A stretch of DNA of 64,000 nt, taken from AP-15 sp963724435 (GTDB taxonomy: Bacteria; Pseudomonadota; Alphaproteobacteria; ATCC43930; CGMCC-115725). The translations under genes and the position numbers were made by a program. The stretch covers positions 1,178,001 to 1,242,000 of the forward strand of contig CAVRUN010000001.1 in assembly GCA_963724435.1 (NCBI GenBank), read 5' to 3'. This document shows, one piece after another, positions 19,311-28,298 of this stretch (the stretch's first letter is position 1; each line of letters opens with the position of its first letter). The notes below the pieces were generated by a model. That model made no database searches and had not been told where the DNA came from. It saw only the letters and a program-made list of their open reading frames with translations.

Positions 19311-19730
19311 TCAAGCTCGGCTCATTGCACCAAGCTTACAGAATGCGCGGTCAGCTTGATTGAAGTCGATCGTGACACCGGAGCCCATGTTAAGGTCTCG
19401 CACAGTAAGGCGTCCATGGGGAGACACCACATCATAGATTGTACTTGCGGTGATACCAATCGGCGTCCCTGACCTGGCGGTTAGTTCACACACGATATCG
19501 ATATCCTTAACTCCAAAGTCTTCCTTGTTCTCGATCGTTAGCGTGACGATCATTACCGTATCAAAGCCACCCTTACGCCAGGTCATCTTTGAAATGGAAA
19601 CGTTCAAAGGGTGACGCGCACTACGTATGTCCGTATGCGGCTTTACTCCTGAAGTCGGCACGTTTGTGTTGCGTAGCAGAACGCCAATAAATATCAGCAC
19701 CAAAATTCCAAGGACGGCCGTACGGACCAT
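19311..19730 (-). CDS. Membrane-anchored protein of unknown function
   Basis: Protein of 139 residues that I do not recognise. One N-terminal hydrophobic segment (about 4-20, TAVLGILVLIFIGVLL) would anchor it or act as an uncleaved signal. The rest looks like a small beta-rich domain, with VMIVTLTIENKEDFGVKDIDIVCEL and a later GRLTVRDLNMGSG, similar in style to extracytoplasmic FixH- or CARDB-like folds. That fold is a guess. It is packed between kdsA (11 bases) and eno (15 bases). Its base composition is clearly poorer in G+C than its neighbours (some 60-base lines are near 45-52%), which suggests later acquisition. Confidence 0.7.
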   Translation of the reverse strand: MVRTAVLGILVLIFIGVLLRNTNVPTSGVKPHTDIRSARHPLNVSISKMTWRKGGFDTVMIVTLTIENKEDFGVKDIDIVCELTARSGTPIGITASTIYDVVSPHGRLTVRDLNMGSGVTIDFNQADRAFCKLGAMSRA

Positions 19731-19741
19731 TGGCGCTGAGG

Positions 19742-20575
19742 TTACGCTGGGTGGGCCTTGGAGACCCGATCGAAGACAATAAGAGTTTCGAGTAATTCCG
19801 GAAGCGCCTTTAGCGGCAGCATCGTCTGACCCTCACACGGCGCCCGGTCGGGGTCCTGATGCGCTTCGATGAAGACTGCAGCAACCCCGACCGCGACGGC
19901 GGCGCGCGCGAGCACAGGGCCGAATTCGCGCTCGCCGCCCGACCGATCGCCGAGGCCGCCCGGCTGCGCTACCGCATGCGTCGCATCAAATACGATCGGA
20001 TAGCCGGTTTGCGCCATAATCGGCAGAGCGCGCATATCAACCACCAGCGTGTTGTAGCCAAAGCTGGCGCCGCGCTCGCATAGCAGGATCCGTTCGTTGC
20101 CGGTCGAGGCGATCTTTGCCGCGGCGTGCTTGATGTCCCAGGGTGCGAGAAATTGGCCCTTTTTGATGTTGACCGGCTTGCCGGTTTCGCCCGCGGCCAG
20201 CAACAAGTCGGTCTGGCGGCAGAGAAACGCGGGGATCTGCAAAATGTCGACGACTTCCGCCACCGGCGCGCACTGCTCGGGTGCGTGGATGTCGGTCAGC
20301 ACCGGCAACCCGGTTCGCTCACGTACTTCGGCGAGGATTGGCAATCCGGCATTCAGTCCGATCCCGCGCGCGCCGGCCAGCGACGAGCGGTTGGCCTTGT
20401 CGAACGAGGTCTTATAGATCAGCGGAATTTTAAATTTGCCGGCGAGCTCGGCCAAGGCCGCACTCATTTCGAGCGCGTGCCCCCGCGATTCGAGCGTGTT
20501 AGGCCCGACGATGAACACCAGCGGCAGATCGTTGCCGATCGTAATGTTGCCGACCGTGATGTGGCGCGGGGTCAT
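19742..20575 (-). CDS. kdsA: 3-deoxy-D-manno-octulosonate 8-phosphate synthase
   Basis: KDO-8-P synthase condenses phosphoenolpyruvate with arabinose 5-phosphate for lipopolysaccharide. It has 277 residues with a TIM barrel. Conserved segments are VFIVGPNTLESRGHALEM, YKTSFDKANRSS, VLTDIHAPEQC, IPAFLCRQTDLL, NIKKGQFLAPWD and VFDATHAVAQPGG. It follows pyrG in the co-directional run and makes biochemical sense there: CTP from PyrG is the nucleotide used to activate KDO. Confidence 0.96.
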   Translation of the reverse strand: MTPRHITVGNITIGNDLPLVFIVGPNTLESRGHALEMSAALAELAGKFKIPLIYKTSFDKANRSSLAGARGIGLNAGLPILAEVRERTGLPVLTDIHAPEQCAPVAEVVDILQIPAFLCRQTDLLLAAGETGKPVNIKKGQFLAPWDIKHAAAKIASTGNERILLCERGASFGYNTLVVDMRALPIMAQTGYPIVFDATHAVAQPGGLGDRSGGEREFGPVLARAAVAVGVAAVFIEAHQDPDRAPCEGQTMLPLKALPELLETLIVFDRVSKAHPA

Positions 20576-20617
20576 TCGTCCGCAATCCCCCTTTTTGCAG
20601 CAGCGGGCGACGGCGCG

Positions 20618-22246
20618 TCACACGAGCCGCGACTGGTCGCGGGCAGCGCGAATGAAAGAGGTGAACAGCGGGTGCGGCGCAAACGGTTTTGATTTCAGCT
20701 CCGGATGAAACTGGACGCCGATAAACCATGGGTGATCGGGGATCTCGACGATCTCGGGCAACACCCCATCGGGCGACATGCCGGAAAACCGCAACCCGGT
20801 CGCCTCCAGCCGCGCCTTGTAGTTGATGTTGACCTCGTAGCGATGGCGGTGGCGCTCACTGATCTCTTCGGCGTCGTAGATCCGCGCGACCCGGCTTCCC
20901 GGCGACAGAACCGCCGGATAGGCGCCAAGCCGCATCGTGCCGCCGAGATCGTCGGTTGAATTGCGCCGCTCGATGGTATTGCCACGCATCCATTCGGTCA
21001 TTAGCCCGATGACCGGGTGCATACACGGTCCAAATTCGGTCGAGCCCGCGCCCGGCAAATCGGCAAGATCGCGCGCCGCCTCGATCACCGCCATGTGCAT
21101 CCCAAAGCAAATGCCGAAATACGGGACTCGTCGCTCGCGGGCAAATCGCGCCGCCTTGATCATGCCATGGGTGCCGCGCTCGCCAAACCCGCCCGGCACC
21201 AAAATTCCGTGCACGCCTTCGAGTTTGTGGACAGCCTCGGTCTCGGCCTCGAACACCTCCGAATCGATCCAATCGAGATCGACCCCAACATGATTGGCCA
21301 TGCCGCCATGGGTCATCGCCTCCGCCAGTGATTTGTAGCTGTCCGGCAGATGCGTGTATTTTCCGACAATCGCGATTGTGACCCGCCCCTCCGGTTTGTG
21401 GATTAGATCGACGATTTCGTTCCAGCGCTCAAGATCGGGCTCCGGCGCATCGAGACCGAAATGCGCGCAGACCTCGCGGTCAAAGCCTTCGGCATGATAG
21501 GCGGCCGGAACGCCGTAAATGGTGTCCACATCGATCGCCGGGATTACTCGGCTTTCGCGCAGATTGCAGAACAGCGCGATTTTGCGCTGCGCGGCGGGCG
21601 GGATCGGTCGGTCGCAGCGGCACAACAGGATGTCGGGCTGGATCCCGAGCGCCAGTAATTCCTTGGTCGAATGCTGGGTCGGCTTGGTCTTCAGTTCGCC
21701 GGCGGACGAAATATACGGCACCAACGTCAGGTGTACGAACAGCACCCGCTCGCGGCCGAGTTCGTAGCCGAGTTGGCGAATCGCTTCGAGAAACGGCAGG
21801 CTCTCGATGTCGCCGACGGTACCGCCGATCTCACATAGCACGAAATCCTCGCCGTCGAGATCGGCCTGGATGAACTCCTTGATCGCGTCCGTGACATGGG
21901 GAATGACCTGGACCGTGGCGCCGAGATATTCGCCACGGCGCTCGCGACTGATCACGGTCGAGTAGATCCGGCCGGTGGTGACCGAATCGCTGCGCCGCGA
22001 CGGAACACCGACATAGCGCTCGTAATGGCCGAGGTCGAGATCTGTCTCGGCCCCATCGTCGGTGACATAGACCTCGCCGTGCTGGTACGGGCTCATCGTA
22101 CCGGGATCGACATTGAGATAAGGATCAAGCTTACGCAGCCGGACCCGAAACCCGCGGGCCTGAAGCAGCGCACCCAGCGCGGCGGCGGAAAGACCCTTGC
22201 CTAAGGAGGAGACCACGCCGCCGGTAATAAAGATAAACCGCGTCAT
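20618..22246 (-). CDS. pyrG: CTP synthase
   Basis: Converts UTP to CTP with glutamine-derived ammonia. It has 542 residues. The synthase domain (about 1-270) has FITGGVVSSLGKGLSAAALG and LDPYLNVDPGTMSPYQHGEVYVTDD segments. The class I glutamine amidotransferase domain has VPGGFGERG, the nucleophile in PYFGICFGMHMAVIE and the His-Glu pair in FIGVQFHPELKSKPF. It is co-directional with secG upstream and kdsA downstream. Confidence 0.97.
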   Translation of the reverse strand: MTRFIFITGGVVSSLGKGLSAAALGALLQARGFRVRLRKLDPYLNVDPGTMSPYQHGEVYVTDDGAETDLDLGHYERYVGVPSRRSDSVTTGRIYSTVISRERRGEYLGATVQVIPHVTDAIKEFIQADLDGEDFVLCEIGGTVGDIESLPFLEAIRQLGYELGRERVLFVHLTLVPYISSAGELKTKPTQHSTKELLALGIQPDILLCRCDRPIPPAAQRKIALFCNLRESRVIPAIDVDTIYGVPAAYHAEGFDREVCAHFGLDAPEPDLERWNEIVDLIHKPEGRVTIAIVGKYTHLPDSYKSLAEAMTHGGMANHVGVDLDWIDSEVFEAETEAVHKLEGVHGILVPGGFGERGTHGMIKAARFARERRVPYFGICFGMHMAVIEAARDLADLPGAGSTEFGPCMHPVIGLMTEWMRGNTIERRNSTDDLGGTMRLGAYPAVLSPGSRVARIYDAEEISERHRHRYEVNINYKARLEATGLRFSGMSPDGVLPEIVEIPDHPWFIGVQFHPELKSKPFAPHPLFTSFIRAARDQSRLV

Positions 22247-22369
22247 GGAATCCCTTAATACACAATCCGCCGCCCGGTTACATGGTAAATGCGCGCCTTC
22301 ACCCAGGCATGCCTTGCATGCGGAAATGCGCGCGGAAGCGTTCCGAATGGATCGTGACAGCTGCGCTGT

Positions 22370-22771
22370 TCAGTGGGCGAGCGGGACGCTTGGGGTCGCC
22401 GGTACGGGAGCAGCAGGCGCCGCCGGTTTAGCCGGGGCAGCGGGCGCGGTGTCTGTGGGTGCGGTGGGCGTTGACGGCGCTGTCGGGATAACTGGTCGGG
22501 CTGGCATCGTCGGGGCACCCTGATCGATGATCGAGACCGGGGCGCGCGCCCGATTGTGCATGACGACCAGCAGCACACTCGTCGTGAAAAACGCGGCGGC
22601 CAATATTGCCGTCGCGCGGGTCAACAGATTCGCGGTCGAGCGCCCGGTCATGAATCCGGACATGCCACCGCCGCCAATACCCAGGGCACCGCCTTCGCTT
22701 TTTTGCAAAAGCACGACTCCCACCAGGAAGATCGCCACCATGATGTGAATGACAAGCAAGACAAAGATCAT
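22370..22771 (-). CDS. secG: Preprotein translocase subunit SecG
   Basis: Small subunit of the SecYEG protein-conducting channel, 133 residues. Two membrane segments are visible (about 4-24 and 52-72), with KSEGGALGIGGGGMSGFMTGRSTANLLTR between them in the usual SecG pattern. The C-terminal 50 residues are a low-complexity Pro/Ala/Thr tail, common in alphaproteobacterial SecG. It lies between tpiA and pyrG, the typical tpiA-secG-pyrG order. Confidence 0.93.
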   Translation of the reverse strand: MIFVLLVIHIMVAIFLVGVVLLQKSEGGALGIGGGGMSGFMTGRSTANLLTRATAILAAAFFTTSVLLVVMHNRARAPVSIIDQGAPTMPARPVIPTAPSTPTAPTDTAPAAPAKPAAPAAPVPATPSVPLAH

Positions 22772-22823
22772 GATCGATATCTAGCGTTTCGCGGTGGTCC
22801 TTACTAGCTCTCCGGTGATCGGT

Positions 22824-23570
22824 CTAACCGCAGATACGGGCAATGGCCAAGAAGGAGTCGCAGTCAAGGCTGGCGCCGCCGACAAGCGCCCCATCGACAT
22901 CGGCGAGGCTGAGGATTGACGCGGCATTGGTTGGATTGACCGATCCACCGTAAAGGATTCGCGTCGCGGGTGACAGGTCCGCGCGGAGTGCCGCATGCAT
23001 TGCGGCAATGTCGTCGAGCCCAGCGCTGAGCCCAGTGCCGATCGCCCACACGGGCTCATACGCGACCACCAGCCCGTCGATTTGGCTGCGGTCGGGAACC
23101 GCCCCTGCCAGCTGGGTGGTGACAGTTTCAACCGCTTGCCCGCTCCGGCGCTGCTCCAAGGTTTCGCCGACACAAAGAATCGGGATCAGCCCGGCGCGGC
23201 GTGCGGCGGCGATCTTGTCGCGGATCAGCGCATCGCTCTCGCCATGGCCGTGGCGGCGCTCGGAATGGCCGAGGATCACATGACTGCAGCCCGCATCGGC
23301 AAGCATTTCGGCGCTGATGTCGCCGGTGAATGCACCCTTTGGCGCGGGATGGCAATCCTGCCCGCCGAGCGCAACGCCGCTGCCGCTGAGCGCATCGAAC
23401 ACGATCATGAGAAGGGTCGCCGGCGGACAGATCAAAAGATCGCAGACCGGCGTTTCGGCGCTGCCTGGCACCCGCATCCGCCGCGCCAGCTCGCCCGCCA
23501 GCGCCAGCCCGTCGGAGCGCAACCCGTTCATTTTCCAATTCCCGGCGACGAGCTTTTTGCGATCCGTCAT
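22824..23570 (-). CDS. tpiA: Triosephosphate isomerase
   Basis: Interconverts dihydroxyacetone phosphate and glyceraldehyde 3-phosphate. It has 248 residues with all catalytic elements: Lys in VAGNWKMNGL, His in VILGHSERR, Glu in VAYEPVWAIGTG, and the phosphate-binding RILYGGSVNPTNA and DGALVGGASL. It is the first gene of the long minus-strand run and is divergent from the SurA/PpiD-like gene. Promoters for both should lie in the 144 bases between them (23571-23714). Confidence 0.97.
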   Translation of the reverse strand: MTDRKKLVAGNWKMNGLRSDGLALAGELARRMRVPGSAETPVCDLLICPPATLLMIVFDALSGSGVALGGQDCHPAPKGAFTGDISAEMLADAGCSHVILGHSERRHGHGESDALIRDKIAAARRAGLIPILCVGETLEQRRSGQAVETVTTQLAGAVPDRSQIDGLVVAYEPVWAIGTGLSAGLDDIAAMHAALRADLSPATRILYGGSVNPTNAASILSLADVDGALVGGASLDCDSFLAIARICG

Positions 23571-23714
23571 TGCTGCTTGTCTCCTTTTCCGCCGCGCAGA
23601 GGGGATGGTTGCAGGCCCGCGGACGCCTGCCTATGATTCGATCAGATACGATCCCACCCGCAACGGGAGGCGGTCAATTCTTCCGTCCCCGCTAGCATCG
23701 GACCGTTCGCCATC

Positions 23715-25595
23715 ATGGCTATGCTGCAAGCTATTCGTTCAAAGGCCGGGTCGGTTGTCGTCAAGGCGCTGTTCGCGCTGCTGATCCTAACCTTTGGAAT
23801 CTGGGGCATCGGCGACATTTTCCGCAACCATCCGACCGACACGACGATTGCCACCGTAGGGAGCCAGAGCATCGACGCTGCGACACTGCAGTCGGCGCTT
23901 CAGCCAGCGCTCGAGCGGCTGAGTATGCGGCTCGGCACCGCGGTCGACCTCCATCAAGCAAAGCAAATGGGCGTTGTCCAGCAGGTGCTTGGACAACTGA
24001 TCGATGAGAGCTTGCTGGACCAAGAAGCGCGGCGGATGCAGCTCGACGTCTCCGACACCTTAGTCCGCGATGCGATCACCCAAGACCCGATGTTCCACGG
24101 CGCCGGCGGTGTATTTGACCGCAACGCGTTTAATGCCTTGCTGGCAGCGAATCACATGACCGAAGCGCAATATGTCGAGCGCGTCCGCCAAGAAATCCCG
24201 CGCAGCGATCTATTATCGGCGATTAGCGCCGGGGCAGCGGCGCCGCCGACACTTGTGGATCGTCTCTATCAGTATCGCAACGAGAAGCGGGTTGCCGAGA
24301 TCCTGGCATTGCCCATTGCCGACGCCGGCGATGTTGGGCAGCCGAGCGACACCGAGCTAACCAAATTCTACGAGGCGCATCAGGACCTGTTCCGCGCACC
24401 TGAATATCGCGGATTTGTCATGGCGAGCCTGACCCCGTCTGACCTGGCCCGAAAAATCACTATCCCCGAGGACAAGCTGAAGAGCGCCTATGACCAGCGA
24501 CAAGACGAGTTCGTTCTCCCCGAGCGGCGCGATGTACAACAACTCTTGGCGCCTACGGAAGACAAAGCAAAAGCTGCCGAAGCAGCCCTCGCTGCTGGCA
24601 AGGATTGGAACGAAGTCGCGCGTACGGTCGTCGGGCAGGACCCGCAGACCATCGATCTGGGTCTCGTAAAGAAGGAGGAGCTGCCCCAGCAATTGGCGGA
24701 TGTTGCGTTCAGCCTGCCGCTCAATAAGTCGAGCCAGCCGGTCAAATCGCCGCTTGGCTGGCACATCCTGCGGGTTGCCAAAATCGTGCCGCCAACGACC
24801 CAGAGCTTTAACGAGGTGAAGGCTAAATTGCAGGCCGACCTCGCGAATAACGAGGCAGTCGACCGCCTATACGGGGTCGCCAATCATGTCGACGACGCGA
24901 TCGCCGGTGGTGCCACGCTCGATGAAGCCGCTGCCCAATTTGGGTTGAAGAAGACCGTCGTCGCTTCGATCGATGACAAAGGACTTAGTCGCGACGGCAA
25001 AAAAGTGGATTTTCCGGTTTCGCCGGCGGAAGTGATCAAGCTCGCCTTTGCTACCGAGGAGGGGCGGACCAGTCGGGTCACCCAAACCTCCGATGGCGCG
25101 ATTTTTGTTTTGCATCTCAACAAGATTGTGCCGCCTTCGGTCAGGCCGCTCGCCGAGGTTAAAGACCAGGCGATCGCTGCATGGCAGGCTGAAAAGCGCC
25201 AGGACAAGGTTGCCAAAGAAGCGGCGGGCCTCGCGGCCGAGGTCAAGTCGGGAATGCAGCTGTCGGCGATTGCCGCCGCCAAAGGTCTGAAGACAACGAC
25301 TTCGCCACCGTTCGGGCGCCAATCGGATAACACGCCCGGAGTGCCCCCCGCGCTGATCGACAAGCTGTTCGCCGCAAAGCTCGGCGGTGTTGTCACAATT
25401 TCCGATCCCACCGGGTCCTATGTTGCCCAGCTAACCAGAGTAGAGGAGCCGAAAACAATCGCCAAAGAGACCGCGGATCTGTCGCGCGAAATCACTGCCG
25501 GCCTTCAGGAGGACCTGAGGGACGAATTTGCCGGGACTTTGCGGGCTCGGTTCCCAGTCGACATCCACCGCGAAACCCTCGACCGCTTGTTCTGA
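23715..25595 (+). CDS. ppiD: Periplasmic folding chaperone, SurA N-terminal/PpiD type peptidyl-prolyl isomerase
   Basis: Membrane-anchored chaperone of 626 residues, close to E. coli PpiD (623). The N-terminus has one membrane segment (about 14-36, VVVKALFALLILTFGIWGIG) that leaves the rest in the periplasm. A SurA_N-like region follows (about 40-200, including GQLIDESLLDQEARRMQLDVSD). A parvulin-like domain lies near 250-365 (RRDVQQLLAPTEDKAKAAE to VKSPLGWHILRV). It probably helps proteins leaving the SecYEG channel to fold. The partner gene secG lies just across the divergent promoter region. Confidence 0.9.
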   Translation: MAMLQAIRSKAGSVVVKALFALLILTFGIWGIGDIFRNHPTDTTIATVGSQSIDAATLQSALQPALERLSMRLGTAVDLHQAKQMGVVQQVLGQLIDESLLDQEARRMQLDVSDTLVRDAITQDPMFHGAGGVFDRNAFNALLAANHMTEAQYVERVRQEIPRSDLLSAISAGAAAPPTLVDRLYQYRNEKRVAEILALPIADAGDVGQPSDTELTKFYEAHQDLFRAPEYRGFVMASLTPSDLARKITIPEDKLKSAYDQRQDEFVLPERRDVQQLLAPTEDKAKAAEAALAAGKDWNEVARTVVGQDPQTIDLGLVKKEELPQQLADVAFSLPLNKSSQPVKSPLGWHILRVAKIVPPTTQSFNEVKAKLQADLANNEAVDRLYGVANHVDDAIAGGATLDEAAAQFGLKKTVVASIDDKGLSRDGKKVDFPVSPAEVIKLAFATEEGRTSRVTQTSDGAIFVLHLNKIVPPSVRPLAEVKDQAIAAWQAEKRQDKVAKEAAGLAAEVKSGMQLSAIAAAKGLKTTTSPPFGRQSDNTPGVPPALIDKLFAAKLGGVVTISDPTGSYVAQLTRVEEPKTIAKETADLSREITAGLQEDLRDEFAGTLRARFPVDIHRETLDRLF

Positions 25596-25615
25596 GTGTT
25601 CTGAGACGATCTGGC

Positions 25616-27805
25616 TCAACTTTCTGCAGCGAGAGCTGACCGAACCGCCTGCGGCGCGGCTATTATTGAAAACATCGATGCGATGATCGGCATGCCGACC
25701 TCGTCACGCAGGGTCATGACCAATTCGGGATGGAATTGCACCGCCGCGATCGGCAAATCGGTGTGTTCGATTGCCATGATCACGCCGTCCGCCGTCTCTG
25801 CGGTGACCGTTAGTGACGATGGCAACGCGGCGCGGCGGGCGTGCAGCGAATGGTAACGGCCGACCGTGAATTCGGAGGGCAGACTGCCGAGCAACCGGCC
25901 ACCGAGCACCTTCACGGTCGACGGCTTGCCGTGCATCGGCACCCCGAGAAGATCGAGTGCACCGCCGAAATATTCGACGATCCCTTGCAAGCCGAGACAC
26001 ACACCGAATACCGGCAACGATCGCGCAATCGCCAGATCAAGCGTCTCGTTCATCTCGAAATCCGCGGGCCGGCCCGGTCCCGGCGACAACACGACAAGAT
26101 CGGGGGGCCAACCCTGCTGCAGTTCGGCGCGCGCCAGGTCCGGCCGCATCGTGACGACTTCGGCGCCTGTCGTGCGGATGTAATTGGCAAGCGTGTGAAC
26201 GAACGAATCTTCGTGGTCGATCAGCAGGACTCTACGGCCGCGACCCGCGTTGCTTAGGGCTGAAACCGGTGCCGCCACCGGTGCCGCCTTTCCGCGGATC
26301 GCGGCAAAAAGAGCCGAGGCCTTTAGTCGGGTCTCGGCCTCTTCCGCGTGAGGATCACTGTCGAACAGCAACGTGGCGCCGGCGCGCACCTCGCCGACTC
26401 CGTCTTTCATTCGGATCGTGCGCAGCGTCAGCCCGGTATTCATATTGCCGTCAAAGGTGACGCGACCGATCGCGCCGCCATACCACCGGCGGGACGAGCG
26501 TTCCTGTTCTTCGATAAAGCGGATTGCCCATAATTTGGGTGCGCCGGTCACAGTGACCGCCCAGGCATGGCTCAGGAACCCATCGAGTGCATCGAATTCC
26601 GGCCGCAACTCGCCCTCGACGTGGTCAACCGTGTGGATCAGCCGTGAGTAGAGCTCGATCTGCCGGCGGCCGATGACGTGCACGCTGCCCGGCACCGCGA
26701 CCCGCGACTTGTCGTTGCGGTCGACATCGGTGCACATCGTCAACTCGCTTTCGTCCTTGGTCGAATTGAGCAGTTCACGGATGCGTTCGGCGTCCTCGAC
26801 CGGATCGCGGCCGCGGGCGATGGTGCCGCTGATCGGGCAGGTCTCGATCCGCCGGCCTTCAACCCGCACATACATCTCCGGCGAGGCCGAGACCAGAAAT
26901 TCGCCATCGCCGAGATTGATCAGAGCGCCATAGGGGGCGGGGTTCGCTTGGCGCAGCCGCTGAAACACGAGGCTCGGCAGGTCCGGACAGCGATCGGCGA
27001 AAAGCTGGCCCGGGACCACCTCGAACAGATCGCCGCGAACGAAGGCTTGCTTGGCGCGCTCGACCAAGGCTGGATATTCGCCTGCGGCATGGTCGCTTTC
27101 GGCGGGCCCGATCGCTGGCATCAGGTCAGGCCGATAGGGCGCAGCGGCGGTGGCTCGTGGCAAACCGATCGTCGACGCGCCGCCAACCTCGAACTCGTAA
27201 CAATGAACCGCCGCGATCTGGCGCATATGATCAACGACCAGGATCTCGTCGGGCAGATAGAGCACCAGGTCGCGTTGGTCCGCCGGCCGCGGCAAACGCA
27301 ACGGCATCGGCTCGAATTGAAAGACGAGGTCATAGCCGAAAGCGCCATAGAGCCCGAGATGCTGGTCCTCCGCGCTGCGGAACAAGTCGATCATCGCACG
27401 CAATACCGAAAACACCGAGGGTTGGCGGCTGCGCTGTTCTTCGGAAAAGCGCTCCTCGCCCTCAGCGATTTCGCCGCCGATCCGGTCGTCGCCACGGTGG
27501 TCGAGCCGCGTCCACGCCAATTCAGCAAGCGCTTTAGCCACCGCCGGCACCAAGACAAGCCCCCGCCGGTTCAACGCCTCGATCGTAAAATGCCGGCCGC
27601 GCGCGGTGAAGGCGAGCGGCGGATCGACAAACCCCATATCCCAGCGCGTGTAGCGCCCAGGAAATTCGAAGCTCGACGAAAACAGCACCCCACGCCGCTG
27701 ATCGAGCGCACGGGCGAGCGCATTGTCGGCCGGCTGGTAGCGTTCTTCACGAATTTCGCGGGTTACCGCGACGCCTCCCTGGGTCGCGTAACGGGTAACC
27801 TGCAT
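25616..27805 (-). CDS. trpEG: Anthranilate synthase, fused components I and II (TrpEG)
   Basis: Makes anthranilate from chorismate and glutamine, the first step of tryptophan synthesis. It has 729 residues. The TrpE part (about 1-515) has FLVSASPEMYVRVEGRRIETCPISGT, STKDESELTMCTDVDRND and the GAIGRVTFDGNMNTGLTLRT region. The TrpG part (about 530-729) has LLIDHEDSFVHTL, LSPGPGRP, the nucleophile Cys in VFGVCLGLQGIVEYFGG and the His-Glu pair in AVQFHPELVMT. Fused TrpEG is typical of many alphaproteobacteria. The start has an AAGGAGG ribosome binding site. Expression is probably set by the trpL attenuator just upstream. Confidence 0.96.
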   Translation of the reverse strand: MQVTRYATQGGVAVTREIREERYQPADNALARALDQRRGVLFSSSFEFPGRYTRWDMGFVDPPLAFTARGRHFTIEALNRRGLVLVPAVAKALAELAWTRLDHRGDDRIGGEIAEGEERFSEEQRSRQPSVFSVLRAMIDLFRSAEDQHLGLYGAFGYDLVFQFEPMPLRLPRPADQRDLVLYLPDEILVVDHMRQIAAVHCYEFEVGGASTIGLPRATAAAPYRPDLMPAIGPAESDHAAGEYPALVERAKQAFVRGDLFEVVPGQLFADRCPDLPSLVFQRLRQANPAPYGALINLGDGEFLVSASPEMYVRVEGRRIETCPISGTIARGRDPVEDAERIRELLNSTKDESELTMCTDVDRNDKSRVAVPGSVHVIGRRQIELYSRLIHTVDHVEGELRPEFDALDGFLSHAWAVTVTGAPKLWAIRFIEEQERSSRRWYGGAIGRVTFDGNMNTGLTLRTIRMKDGVGEVRAGATLLFDSDPHAEEAETRLKASALFAAIRGKAAPVAAPVSALSNAGRGRRVLLIDHEDSFVHTLANYIRTTGAEVVTMRPDLARAELQQGWPPDLVVLSPGPGRPADFEMNETLDLAIARSLPVFGVCLGLQGIVEYFGGALDLLGVPMHGKPSTVKVLGGRLLGSLPSEFTVGRYHSLHARRAALPSSLTVTAETADGVIMAIEHTDLPIAAVQFHPELVMTLRDEVGMPIIASMFSIIAAPQAVRSALAAES

Positions 27806-27862
27806 AAGAGCCTCCTTCTCGTCGAGGCGGCTCGGAGGATCCGGGGAGGAGTTCGCTCTGGA

Positions 27863-27942
27863 AATGCGAAGGCCGCCCGGAATTCCGAGGCGGCCGTTTT
27901 CGAAATAGTCAAACGATGGCCGCCCGAATTAGACAGGCCACC
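27863..27942 (-). promoter_or_regulatory. trp attenuator (alternative RNA hairpins)
   Basis: Four mutually exclusive RNA segments can be read on the minus strand. Segment 1, GGTGGCC in the Trp codons (27936-27942), pairs with GGCCATC of segment 2 (27915-27921). Segment 2, GGGCGGCC (27918-27925), also pairs with segment 3, GGCCGCC (27889-27895). Segment 3 pairs with segment 4, GGCGGCC (27871-27877), to form a strong terminator-like stem followed by TTCGCATTT. Ribosome stalling at Trp codons should favour 2:3 and let transcription reach trpEG. The downstream T-tract is weak. Confidence 0.8.
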
Positions 27943-27973
27943 ACCAGACTGTGCATTGTGCCAAGCTGAGCAT
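27929..27973 (-). CDS. trpL: trp operon leader peptide TrpL
   Basis: Fourteen-codon open frame reading MLSLAQCTVWWWPV and stop, with three consecutive TGG Trp codons. An in-frame ATG two codons upstream (27979) would give 16 residues. Length and the WWW motif resemble the rhizobial trpL leader upstream of trpE(G). Stalling on the Trp codons at low charged tRNA-Trp would control the attenuator that begins within this frame. No clear ribosome binding site precedes it; the frame may be read from a transcript starting at or near the ATG. Confidence 0.85.
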   Translation of the reverse strand: MLSLAQCTVWWWPV

Positions 27974-27979
27974 GGCCAT

Positions 27980-28298
27980 AGTGCTAGCAGATCATTTGCC
28001 CCGCCGCAATCGTGGGTAAAACGTAGTTGTGAAGTAACGCCGAACCGAGAGATGCGTTAGTCGGCCGCCACTGGCACGGCTGCGATCATGCAAGGCCCGA
28101 TATGTTCGTATCATTGGCGTAAGGGCGCGATTTCGCGCTACCCGGAAAAAAGCAGAACCTAATCCAAAAGGCGCGTATAAGTTTATTAAAGGGGTGTTTA
28201 AAGGCAGCTACACCATCGCGCGCTGACCCTGCCAAAAAGGCGAATGTGCTCATGGAGCACATCGTAGCTCATATATTTATAAAAGGGAGATGTAGGTC
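27980..28298. promoter_or_regulatory. Divergent intergenic region between trpL and the DsrE-like operon
   Basis: About 320 bases with no convincing gene. The trp promoter should lie at its left end: on the minus strand TTGCGG and TAGCAC lie 17 bases apart just before trpL. The middle has GCGCGA-TT-TCGCGC (28125-28138). The right half is AT-rich, and a near-perfect dyad lies at 28244-28262. The first DsrE-like gene is preceded by an AAGGGAG ribosome binding site at about 28283-28289. Confidence 0.5.
28244..28262. promoter_or_regulatory. Dyad-symmetric candidate operator upstream of DsrE-like operon
   Basis: ATGTGCTC and GAGCACAT form an 8-bp perfect inverted repeat around ATG. The dyad ends 36 bases before the GTG start of the first DsrE-like gene and just ahead of an AT-rich stretch (CATATATTTATAAAA). 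This is a plausible repressor site or 5'-UTR hairpin. The regulator is unknown. Confidence 0.5.

Noticed and set aside
26678..28060. A 460-codon open frame on the plus strand
   Set aside because: It is antisense to trpEG and trpL, has no family features and arises from GC-rich codon bias; the minus-strand gene has clear motifs.
28123..28140. GCGCGA-TT-TCGCGC palindrome as a terminator or operator
   Set aside because: The stem has a 2-base loop and no T-run on the plus side; with such GC bias it could be chance, so it is noted only within the intergenic entry.
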